This document shows, in pieces, positions 38,810 through 50,636 of a stretch of DNA of 64,000 bases. The notes beneath the pieces were generated by a model. That model worked only from the letters and a program-made list of their open reading frames with translations, did no database searches and had not been told where the DNA came from. The number at the start of each line of letters is the position of its first letter. Positions within the stretch are counted from its first letter, which is position 1. The translations under genes and the position numbers were made by a program. Source of the stretch: Hippophae tibetana (taxonomy: Eukaryota; Streptophyta; Magnoliopsida; Rosales; Elaeagnaceae); contig CM072807.1 in assembly GCA_037013495.1 (NCBI GenBank), positions 27,322,802-27,386,801 on the forward strand, given 5' to 3'.

Positions 38810-41800
38810 CGGTGACGAAATCCAGCGTTCTTTTTATCAAAATTCTCATAATTCGATTTTCGATTGATTCATGGTCTTAATTTGAAGAAATACCATTATT
38901 TTAAATAAAAATTTAATTAATGAATCAAATAAATACCCACGATAAATTGTATTCATTTTCTTCATTTGTTTTCAAGTTTACATTCACAGAATCACTCAAA
39001 CGTAAATATTGAAACAATTTAATATTTCCATGTGCATAAAAAACAAGGAAAATCAAAAACCCAAAATTTCAATTCCTCGTAAAACAGATCAAAAGAGAGA
39101 TGTTTCCAAAAATGGCTTCAATACCGAATGTTAGAATACAATTCAATCCAGAAACTTTCGGAAAAGCATACGAACATATAATTTAAATGGAGTCGAAAAA
39201 AATGGATTCAAAACATACCTCTTGCCAGGATCAATTTTTTTTTTTTGAAAAACTTCAACTTCAACCGCGAGGCGAGAGAACCCGACCCGTATTGACCGTA
39301 GCAGATACCAGACCGTATCCTCCTATTCCGGTGACGAAATCCAGCGTTCTTTTTATCAAATTTCTCATAATTCGATTTTAGAGTGATTCATGGTCTTAAT
39401 TTGAAGTAATACCATTATTTTAAATAAAAATTTAATTAATGAATCAAATAAATACCCACGATAAATTGTATTTATTTTCATCATTTGTTTTCATATTTAA
39501 ATTCACAGAATCACTCAAACGTAAATATTGAAACAATTTAAAATTTCCATGTGCATAAAAAACAACCAAAATCAAACACCCAAAATTTCAATTCCTCGTG
39601 TAATAGATCAAAAGAGAGATGTTTTCAAAATGGCTCTAATACCAAATGTTAGTATACAATTCAATCCAAACACTTTCGGAAACGCATACAAACGCATAAT
39701 TTAAATGTAGTGGAAATAAAATGGATTGAAAACATACTCCTTTCCTTGATCAAATTTTTTTTTTTTGAAAATCTTCATCTTCAACCCAGAGGCGGGTCAA
39801 CCCGACCCGGTTTGACCGTAACGGATACCCGGCCGTATCCTCCTATTCCGGTGACGAAATCTAGCGTTCTTTTTATCAAAATTCTCATAATTCGATTTTC
39901 GATTGATTCATGGTCTTAATTTGAAGTAATACCATTATTTTAAATAAAAATTTAATTAATGAATCAAATAAATACCCACGATAAATTGTATTCATTTTAT
40001 TCATTTGTTTTCAAGTTTACATTCACAGAATCACTCAAACGTAAATATTGAAACAATTTAATACTTCCATGTGCATAAAAAACAAGGAAAATCAAAAACC
40101 CAAAATTTCAATTCCTTGTAAAACAGATCAAAAGAGAGATGTTTCCAAAAATGGCTTCAATACCAAATGTTAGAATACAATTCAATCCAGAAACTTTCGG
40201 AAAAGCATACGAACACATAATTTAAATGGAGTCGAAAAAAATGGATTGAAAACATACCTCTTGCCAGGATCAATTTTTTTTTTGAAAAACTTCAACTTCA
40301 ACCGCGAGGCGAGTCAACCCGACCCGTTTTGACCGTAGCAGATACCAGACCGTATCCTGATATTACGGTGACAAAATCCAGCGTTCTTTTTATCAAATTT
40401 CTCATAATTCGATTTTCGAGTGATTCATGGTCCTAGTTTGAAGTAAAAACATTAATTTAAATAAAAATTTAATTAATGAATCAAATAAATACCCAAGATA
40501 AATTGTATTCATTTTATTCATTTGTTTTCAAGTTTACATTCACAGAATCACTCAAACGTAAATATTGAAACAATTTAATATTTCCATGTGCATAAAAAAC
40601 AAGGAAAATCAAAAACCCAAAATTTCAATTCCTCGTAAAACAGATCAAAAGAGAGATGTTTCCAAAAATGGCTTTAATGCCAAATGTTAGAATACAATTC
40701 AATCCAGAAACTTTCGGAAAAGCATACGAACGCATAATTTAAATGGAGTCGAAAAAAAATGCATTTAAAACATACCTCTTTCCTTGATCAAATTTTTTTT
40801 TTTGAAAAACTTCATCTTCAACCCAGAGGCGGGTCAACCCGACCCGGTTTGACCTTAACGGATACCCGGCCGTATCTTCCTATTCCGGTGACGAAATCCA
40901 GCGTTCTTTTTATCAAAATTCTCATAATTCGATTTTCGATTGATTCATGGTCTTAATTTGAAGAAATACCATTATTTTAAATAAAAATTTAATTAATGAA
41001 TCAAATAAATACCCACGATAAATTGTATTCATTTTCTTCATTTGTTTTCAAGTTTACATTCACAGAATCACTCAAACGTAAATATTGAAACAATTTAATA
41101 TTTCCATGTGCATAAAAAACAAGGAAAATCAAAAACCCAAAATTTCAATTCCTCGTAAAACAGATCAAAAGAGAGATGTTTCCAAAAATGGCTTCAATAC
41201 CGAATGTTAGAATACAATTCAATCCAGAAACTTTCGGAAAAGCATACGAACATATAATTTAAATGGAGTCGAAAAAAATGGATTCAAAACATACCTCTTG
41301 CCAGGATCAATTTTTTTTTTTTGAAAAACTTCAACTTCAACCGCGAGGCGAGTCAACCCGACCCGTATTGACCGTAGCAGATACCAGACCGTATCCTCCT
41401 ATTCCGGTGACGAAATCCAGCGTTCTTTTTATCAAATTTCTCATAATTCGATTTTCGAGTGATTCATGGTCTTAATTTGAAGTAATACCATTATTTTAAA
41501 TAAAAATTTAATTAATGAATCAAATAAATACCCACGATAAATTGTATTTATTTTCATCATTTGTTTTCATATTTAAATTCACAGAATCACTCAAACGTAA
41601 ATATTGAAACAATTTAAAATTTCCATGTGCATAAAAAACAACCAAAATCAAACACCCAAAATTTCAATTCCTCGTGTAATAGATCAAAAGAGAGATGTTT
41701 TCAAAATGGCTCTAATACCAAATGTTAGTATACAATTCAATCCAAACACTTTCGGAAACGCATACAAACGCATAATTTAAATGTAGTGGAAATAAAATGG

Positions 41801-42444
41801 ATTGAAAACATACCCCTTTCCTTGATCAATTTTTTTTTTTTTTGAAAATCTTCATCTTCAACCTAGAGGCGGGTCAACCCGACCCGGTTTGACCGTAACG
41901 GATACCCGGCCGTATCCTCCTATTCCGGTGACGAAATCCAGCGTTCTTTTTATCAAAATTCTCATAATTCGATTTTCGATTGATTCATGGTCTTAATTTG
42001 AAGTAATACCATTATTTTAAATAAAAATTTAATTAATGAATCAAATAAATACCCACGATAAATTGTATTCATTTTATTCATTTGTTTTCAAGTTTACATT
42101 CACAGAATCACTCAAACGTAAATATTGAAACAATTTAATATTTCCATGTGCATAAAAAACAAGGAAAATGAAAAACCCAAAATTTCAATTCCTCGTAAAA
42201 CAGATCAAAAGAGAGATGTTTCCAAAAATGGCTTCAATACCAAATGTTAGAATACAATTCAATCCAGAAACTTTCGGAAAAGCATATGAACACATAATTT
42301 AAATGGAGTCGAAAAAAATGGATTGAAAACATTCCTCTTGCCAGGATCAATTTTTTTTTTTTGAAAAACTTCAATTTCAACCGCGAGGCGAGTCAACCCG
42401 ACCCGTTTTGACCGTAGCAGATACCAGACCGTATCTTCCTATTA
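38810..42444 (+). repeat. Seven-mer HOR copy 4
   Basis: Monomers start near 39202, 39721, 40241, 40759, 41278, 41797 and 42318. It carries C at 40253, as in copy 1. Identity with the unit continues to 42504, where tggtgttaatttg replaces tggtcttaatttg and the sequence leaves the higher-order pattern. Confidence 0.9.
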
Positions 42445-42504
42445 CGGTGACGAAATCCAGCGTTCTTTTTATCAAAATTCTCATAATTCGATTTTCGATT
42501 GATT

Positions 42505-44398
42505 TATGGTGTTAATTTGAAGAAATACCATTATTTTAAATAAAAATTTAATTAATGAATCAAATAAATACCCACGATAAATTGTATTCATTTTATTCAT
42601 TTGTTTTCAAGTTTACATTCACAGAATCACTCAAACGTAAATATTGAAACAATTTAATATTTCCATGTGCATAAAAAACAAGGAAAATCAAAAACCCAAA
42701 ATTTCAATTCCTCGTAAAACAGATCAAAAGAGAGATGTTTCCAAAAATGGCTTCAATACCAAATGTTAGAATACAATTCAATCCATAAACTTTCGGAAAA
42801 GCATACGAACACATAATTTAAATGGAGTCGAAAAAAATGGATTGAAAACATACCTCTTGCCAGGATCAATTTTTTTTTTTTGAAAAACTTCAACTTCAAC
42901 CGCGAGGCGAGTCAACCCGACTCGTTTTGACCGTAGCAGATACCAGACCGTATCTTGATATTACGGTGACAAAATCTAGCGTTCTTTTTATCAAATTTCT
43001 CATAATTCGATTTTCGAGTGATTCATGGTCTTAGTTTGAAGTAAAAACATTAATTTAAATAAAAATTTAATTAATGAATCAAATAAATACCCACGATAAA
43101 TTGTATTTATTTTCATCATTTGTTTTCATATTTAAATTCACAGAATCACTCAAACGTAAATATTGAAACAATTTAAAATTTCCATGTGCATAAAAAACAA
43201 CCAAAATCAAACACCCAAAATTTCAATTCCTCGTGTAATAGATCAAAAGAGAGATGTTTTCAAAATGGCTCTAATACCAAATGTTAGTATACAATTCAAT
43301 CCAAAAACTTTCGGAAACGCATACAAACGCATAATTTAAATGTAGTGGAAATAAAATGGATTGAAAACATACCCCTTTCCTTGATCAATTTTTTTTTTTT
43401 TTTTGAAAATCTTCATCTTCAACCCAGAGGCGGGTCAACCCGACCCGGTTTGACCGTAACGGATACCCGGCCGTATCCTTCTATTCCGGTGACGAAATCC
43501 AGCGTTCTTTTTATCAAAATTCTCATAATTCGATTTTCGATTGATTCATGGTCTTAATTTGAAGAAATACCATTATTTTAAATAAAAATTTAATTAATGA
43601 ATCAAATAAATACCCACGATAAATTGTATTCATTTTATTCATTTGTTTTCAAGTTTACATTCACAGAATCACTCAAACGTAAATATTGAAACAATTTAAT
43701 ATTTCCATGTGCATAAAAAACAAGGAAAATCAAAAACCTAAAATTTCAATTCCTCGTAAAACAGATCAAAAGAGAGATGTTTCCAAAAATGGCTTTAATG
43801 CCAAATGTTAGAATACAATTCAATCCAGAAACTTTCGGAAAAGCATACGAACGCATAATTTAAATGGAGTCGAAAAAAAATGCATTTAAAACATACCTCT
43901 TGCCTTGATCAAATTTTTGTTTTTTGAAAAACTTCATCTTCAACCTAGAGCGGGTCAACCCGACCCGGTTTGACCGTAACGGATACCCGGCCGTATCCTC
44001 CTATTTCGGTGACGAAATCCAACGTTCTTTTTATCAAAATTCTCATAATTCGATTTTCAATTGATTCATGGTCTTATTTTGAAGAAATACCATTATTTTA
44101 AATAAAGATTTAATTAATGAATCAAATAAATACCCACGATAAATTGTATTTATTTTCTTCATTTGTTTTCATATTTAAATTCACAGAATCACTCAAACGT
44201 ATATATTGAAACAATTTAAAATTTCCATGTGCATAAAAAACAACCAAAATCAAAAACCCAAAATTTCATTCCTCGTGAAACAGAACAAAAGGGAGATGTT
44301 TTCAAAAATGGCTATAATACCAAATGTTAGAATACAATTCAATCCAGAAACCTTCGGAAAAGCATGCGAACGCATATTTTAAATGCAGTGGAAATAAA
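42505..44398 (+). repeat. Right shoulder of the seven-mer array
   Basis: This stretch holds the tail of the C' monomer, then 42837 C, 43356 A and 43880 B. The C monomer carries gactcgttttgacc and cgtatcttgatatt, the same private pair as the C monomer at 25180, 17,657 bp upstream. So the flank after the seven-mer array matches the flank before it. The A monomer has a long T tract of about 16-17 T. The B monomer has an interrupted T tract and ctatttcggtgacg with tcttattttgaag, as at 2554-2760. Confidence 0.82.
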
Positions 44399-47000
44399 AT
44401 GGATTTAAAACATACCTCTTGCCTTGATCAATTTTTTTTTTTGAAACACTTAATCTTCAACCGAGTGGCGGGTCAACCCGACCCTGTTTGACCTTAACGG
44501 ATACCCGACCGTATCCTGCTATTCCGGTGACGGAATCCAACGTTCTTTTTATCAAACTTCTCATAATTCGATTTTCGAGTGATTCATGGTCTTAATTTGA
44601 ATTAAAAACATTATTTTATATAAAAATTTAATTAATGAATCAAATAAATACCCACGATAAATTGTATGTATTTTCTTCATTTGATTTCAAGTTTACATTC
44701 ACAGAATCAATCAAACGTAAATATTGAAACAATTTAAAATTTCCATGTGCATAAAAAACAACCAAAATCGAAAACTCAAAATTTCAAGTCCTCGTGAAAC
44801 AGATCAAAAGAGAGATGTTTTCAAAAATGGCTCTAATACCAAATGTTAGAATAGAATTCAACCCAGAAACTTTTGGAAAAGCATACGAACGCATAATTTA
44901 AATGGAGTGGAAATAAAATGGATTGAAAACATACCTCTTGGCTTGATCCAATTTTTTTCTTTTTTTGTTGAAAAACTTCATCTTCAACCCCGAGGCAGGT
45001 CAACCCGACCCAGTTTGACCATAACGGATTCCCGGCCGTATCCTCCTATTCCGGAGACAGAATTCAGCGTTCTTTTTATCAAAATTCTCATAATTCGATT
45101 TTCGATTGATTCATGGTCTTAATTTGAAGTAAAAACATTATTTTAAATAAAAATTTAATTAATGAATCAAATAAATACCCATGATCAATTGTATTTATTT
45201 TCTTCATTTGTTTTCAAGTTTACATTCAGAGAATCACTCAAACATAAATATAGAAACAATTTAAAATTTCCATGTGCATAAAAAACAAGGAAAATAAAAA
45301 ACCCCAAATTTCAATTCCTCGTGAAACCGATCAAAAGAGAGATGTTTTAAAAAATTTCTCTAATACCAAATGTTAGAATACAATTCAATCCAGAAACTTT
45401 CGGAAAAGCATACGAACGCATAATTTAAATGTAGTGGAAACAAAATGGATTGAAAACATACCTCTTGCCTTGATCAATTTTTTTTTAAAACTTCATCTTC
45501 AACCCTGAGGCGTGTCAACCCGACCCGATATCGCCCTAACGGATACCCGACCGTATCATGTTATTCCGGAGAAGGAATCCAGCGTTATTTTTATCAAAAT
45601 TCTCATAATTCGATTTTCGAGTGATTTATGGTCTTAATTTGAAGTAAAAACATCATTTTAAATAAAAACAATTCATTAATGAATCAAATAAATACCCACG
45701 TTAAATTGTATTTATTTTCTTCATTTAATTTCAAGTTTACATTCACAGAATCACTCAAACGTAAATATTGAAACAATTTAAAATTTCCATGTGCATAAAA
45801 AACAAGCAAAATCAAAAACCCAAAATTTCAATTCCTCTTGAAACAGAGCAAAAGATAGATGTTTTCAAAAATTGCTCTGATACCAAATGTTAGAATAAAA
45901 ATCAATCCAGAAACTATCGAAAAAGCATGCGAACGTATAATTTAAATGCAGTGGAAATAAAATGGATTGAAAACATACCTCTTGCCTTGATCAATTTTTT
46001 TTTTTTGAAAAACTTAATCTTCAACCGCGAGGCAGGTCAATCCGACCTGGGTTGACCGTAGCGGATACCCGATCGTATCCTGCTATTCCGGTGACAGAAT
46101 CTAGGGTTCTTTTTATCAAAATTCTCATAATTCGATTTTCGAGTGATTCATGGTCTTAATTTGAAGTAAAACCATTATTTTAAATAAAAATTTAATTAAT
46201 GAATCAAATAAATACCCACAATAAATTGTATTCATTTTCTTCATTTAATTTCAAGTTTAAATTCACAGAATCACTCAAACGTAAATATAGAAACAATTTA
46301 AAATTTCCATGTGCATAAAAAACAACGAAAATAAACAACCCAAAATTTCAATTCCTCGTGAAATAGATCAAAAGAGAGATGTTTTCAAAAATGGCTATAA
46401 CACCAAATGTTAGAATACAATTCAATCGAGTAACTTTCGAAAAAGCATACGAACGCATAATTTAAATATAGTGGAAATAAAATGGATTGAAAACATACCT
46501 CTTGCCTTGATCAATATTTTTTTTTGAAAAACTTCATCTTCAACCCAGAGGCGGGTCAACCCGACCCGGTTTGACCGTAACGGATACCCGGCCGTATCCT
46601 CCTATTCCGGTGACGAAATCCAGCGTTCTTTTCATCAAAATTCTCATAATTCGATTTTCGATTGATTCATGGTCTTAATTTGAAGAAATACCATTATTTT
46701 AAATAAAAATTTAATTAATGAATCAAATAAATACCCACGATAAATTGTATTCATTTTCTTCATTTGTTTTCAAGTTTACATTCACAGAATCACTCAAACG
46801 TAAATATTGAAACAATTTAAAATTTCCATGTGCATAAAAAACAAGGAAAATCGAAAACCCAAAATTTCAATTCCTCGTAAAAAAGATCAAAAGAGAGTTG
46901 TTTCCAAAAATGGCTTTAATGCCAAATGTTAGAATACAATTCAATCCAGAAACTTTCGGAAAAGCATACGAACGCATAATTTAAATGGAGTCGAATAAAA
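44399..47000 (+). repeat. Class D cluster, island 4 (five monomers)
   Basis: The monomers at 44399, 44918, 45445, 45962 and 46482 form the longest diverged cluster. Features include aaccgagtggcgg (44399), a C-interrupted T tract ending in TGTTG and ccggagacagaattcagcg (44918), and cccgatatcgccctaacgg with an 8-T tract and caattcattaatg (45445). The variants of island 3 recur at 45962 and 46482. The monomer at 45445 is the most divergent in the window by eye. The first part relates to island 1 and the last part to island 3, so this may be closest to an ancestral arrangement. Confidence 0.83.
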
Positions 47001-49512
47001 ATGCATTTAAAACATACCTCTTGCCTTGATCAATTTTTTTTTTTGAAAAACTTCAACTTCAACCGCGAGGCGAGTCAACCCGACCCGGTTTGACCGTAGC
47101 GGATACCCGACCGTATCCTGATATTCCGGTGACGAAATCCAGCGTTCTTTTTATCAAAATTCTCATAATTCGATTTTCGATTGATTCATGGTCTTAATTT
47201 GAAGAAATACCATTATTTTAAATAAAAATTTAATTAATGAATCAAATAAATACCCACGATAAATTGTATTCATTTTATTCATTTGTTTTCATATTTAAAT
47301 TCACAGAATCACTCAAACGTAAATATTGAAACAATTTAATATTTCCATGTGCATAAAAAACAAGGAAAATCAAAAACCTAAAATTTCAATTCCTCGTAAA
47401 ACAGATCAAAAGAGAGATGTTTCCAAAAATGGCTTTAATGCCAAATGTTAGAATACAATTCAATCCAGAAACTTTCGGAAAAGCATACGAACGCATAATT
47501 TAAATGGAGTCGAAAAAAAATGCATTTAAAACATACCTCTTTCCTTGATCAAATTTTTTTTTTTGAAAAACTTCATCTTCAACCCAGAGGCGGGTCAACC
47601 CGACCCGGTTTGACCGTAACGGATACCCGGTCGTATCTTCCTATTCCGGTGACGAAATCCAGCGTTCTTTTTATCAAAATTCTCATAATTCGATTTTCGA
47701 TTGATTCATGGTCTTAATTTGAAGAAATACCATTATTTTAAATAAAAATTTAATTAATGAATCAAATAAATACCCACGATAAATTGTATTCATTTTCTTC
47801 ATTTGTTTTCAAGTTTACATTCACAGAATCACTCAAACGTAAATATTGAAACAATTTAATATTTCCATGTGCATAAAAAACAAGGAAAATCAAAAACCCA
47901 AAATTTCAATTCCTCGTAAAACAGATCAAAAGAGAGATGTTTCCAAAAATGGCTTCAATACCGAATGTTAGAATACACTTCAATCCAGAAACTTTCGGAA
48001 AAGCATACGAACATATAATTTAAATGGAGTCGAAAAAAATGGATTAAAAACATACCTCTTGCCAGGATCAATTTTTTTTTTTTGAAAAACTTCAACTTCA
48101 ACCGCGAGGCGAGTCAACCCGACCCGTATTGACCGTAGCAGATACCAGGCCGTATCCTCCTATTCCGGTGAAGAAATCCAGCGTTCTTTTTATCAAATTT
48201 CTGATAATTCGATTTTCGAGTGATTCATGGTCTTAAATTGAAGTAAAAACATTAATTTAAATAAAAATTTAATTAATGAATCAAATAAATACCCACGATA
48301 AATTGTATTTATTTTCATCATTTGTTTTCATATTTAAATTCACAGAATCACTCAAACGTAAATATTGAAACAATTTAAAATTTCCATGTGCATAAAAAAC
48401 AACCAAAATCAAACACCCAAAATTTCAATTCCTCGTGTAATAGATCAAAAGAGAGATGTTTTCAAAATGGCTCTAATACCAAATGTTAGTATACAATTCA
48501 ATCCAAACACTTTCGGAAACGCATACAAACGCATAATTTAAATGTAGTGGAAATAAAATGGATTGAAAACATACTCCTTTCCTTGATCAATTTTTTTTTT
48601 TTTTGAAAATCTTCATCTTCAACCCAGAGGCGGGTCAACCCGACCCGGTTTGACCGTAACGGATACCCGGCCGTATCCTCCTATTCCGGTGACGAAATCC
48701 AGCGTTCTTTTTATCAAAATTCTCATAATTCGATTTTCGATTGATTCATGGTCTTAATTTGAAGTAATACCATTATTTTAAATAAAAATTTAATTAATGA
48801 ATCAAATAAATACCCACGATAAATTGTATTCATTTTATTCATTTGTTTTCAAGTTTACATTCACAGAATCACTCAAACGTAAATATTGAAACAATTTAAT
48901 ATTTCCATGTGCATAAAAAACAAGGAAAATCAAAAACCCAAAATTTCAATTCCTCCTAAAACAGATCAAAAGAGAGATGTTTCCAAAAATGGCTTCAATA
49001 CCAAATGTTAGAATACAATTCAATCCAGAAACTTTCGGAAAAGCATACGAACACATAATTTAAATGGAGTCGAAAAAAATGGATTGAAAACATACCTCTT
49101 GCCAGGATCAATTTTTTTTTTTGAAAAACTTCAACTTCAACCGCGAGGCGAGTCAACCCGACCCGTTTTGACCGTAGCAGATACCAGACCGTATCCTGAT
49201 ATTACGGTGACAAAATCCAGCGTTCTTTTTATCAAATTTCTCATAATTCGATTTTCGAGTGATTCATGGTCTTAGTTTGAAGTAAAAACATTAATTTAAA
49301 TAAAAATTTAATTAATGAATCAAATAAATACCCAAGATAAATTGATATTCATTTTATTCATTTGTTTTCAAGTTTACATTCACAGAATCACTCAAACGTA
49401 AATATTGAAACAATTTAATATTTCCATGTGCATAAAAAACAAGGAAAATCAAAAACCCAAAATTTCAATTCCTCGTAAAACAGATCAAAAGAGAGATGTT
49501 TCCAAAAATGGC
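45732..49512 (+). repeat. Segmental duplicate, right copy (pairs with ~25990-29768)
   Basis: Monomers 45962 D, 46482 D, 47001 B/C, 47520 B, 48039 C, 48558 A and 49079 C are in the same order and carry the same private variants as the left copy. This copy has not been expanded into a 3,635-bp tandem. It carries an extra A at about 49344 (attgatattc), cggtcgtatc at 47628, and tcctcctaaaac at 48950, none of which the left copy has. Confidence 0.85.
47001..47519 (+). repeat. B/C hybrid monomer in the right duplicate
   Basis: This monomer has the same class B leader and class C core as 27259, including the gaataaaaATGC variant, so the hybrid predates the large duplication. The earlier hybrid at 9827 lacks that leader variant. 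Confidence 0.72.
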
Positions 49513-50636
49513 TTCAATACCAAATGTTAGAATACAATTCAATCCAGAAACTTTCGGAAAAGCATACGAACACATAATTTAAATGGAGTCGAAAAAAATG
49601 GATTCAAAACATACCTCTTGCTAGGATCAATTTTTTTTTTTTTGAAAAACTTCAACTTCAACCGCGAGGCGAGTCAACCCGACCCGTTTTGACCGTAGCA
49701 GATACCAGACCGTATCTTCCTATTACGGTGACGAAATCCAGCGTTCTTTTTATCAAAATTCTCATAATTCGATTTTCGATTGATTCATGGTCTTAGTTTG
49801 AAGTAAAAACATTAATTTAAATAAAAATTTAATTAATGAATCAAATAAATACCCACGATAAATTGTATTTATTTTCATCATTTGTTTTCATATTTAAATT
49901 CACAGAATCACTCAAACGTAAATATTGAAACAATTTAAAATTTCCATGTGCATAAAAAACAACCAAAATCAAACACCCAAAATTTCAATTCCTCGTGTAA
50001 TAGATCAAAAGAGAGATGTTTTCAAAATGGCTCTAATACCAAATGTTAGTATACAATTCAATCCAAACACTTTCGGAAACGCATACAAACGCATAATTTA
50101 AACGTAGTGGAAATAAAATGGATTGAAAACATACCCCTTTCCTTGATCAATTTTTTTTTTTTGAAAATCTTCATCTTCAACCCAGAGGCGGGTCAACCCG
50201 ACCCGGTTTGACCGTAACGGATACCCGGCCGTATCCTCCTATTCCGGTGACGAAATCCAGCGTTCTTTTTATCAAAATTCTCATAATTCGATTTTCGATT
50301 GATTCATGGTCTTAATTTGAAGTAATACCATTATTTTAAATAAAAATTTAATTAATGAATCAAATAAATACCCACGATAAATTGTATTCATTTTATTCAT
50401 TTGTTTTCAAGTTTACATTCACAGAATCACTCAAACGTAAATATTGAAACAATTTAATATTTCCATGTGCATAAAAAACAAGGAAAATGAAAAACCCAAA
50501 ACTTCAATTCCTCGTAAAACAGATCAAAAGAGAGATGTTTCCAAAAATGGCTTCAATACCAAATGTTAGAATACAATTCAATCCAGAAACTTTCGGAAAA
50601 GCATACGAACACATAATTTAAATGGAGTCGAAAAAA
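49513..50636 (+). repeat. Satellite monomers linking the duplicate to the 3' region
   Basis: The C monomer at 49598 has a C leader (ctaggatcaa), a cttcctattacgg core and a tail that switches to cttagtttgaagtaaaaac, making it a composite of two C subtypes. The A monomer at 50118 follows, with aacgtagtgg in its leader. Nothing other than satellite is present. Confidence 0.8.

Larger units (their letters stand above)
27905..42504 (+). repeat. Seven-monomer higher-order repeat, 3,635 bp x 4
   Basis: Four complete tandem copies of a 3,635-bp unit, plus about 60 bp of a fifth, lie between a mismatch at 27904 (C against A at 31539) and one at 42505 (T against C at 38870). The monomer order per unit is C-A-C-B-C-A-C', starting at 28297, 31932, 35567 and 39202. 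In reading them I saw only two differences between copies. One is an A/T change at the left edge of a T tract (28850, copy 1 only). The other is a C-to-T change at 32983 and 36618, in copies 2 and 3 only. This contrasts with the several-percent differences between neighbouring monomers. Within a unit, C-A-C-B and the following C-A-C' share an older four-monomer (2,076 bp) relationship, for example 27778 with 29854. Confidence 0.93.

Noticed and set aside
27905-42504. Perfect seven-mer copies as a pure assembly artefact
   Set aside because: Copies 1, 2-3 and 4 are separable by the variants at 28850 and 32983/36618, and both flanks are distinct, so at least some copies are real. Exact copy number still depends on long-read support.
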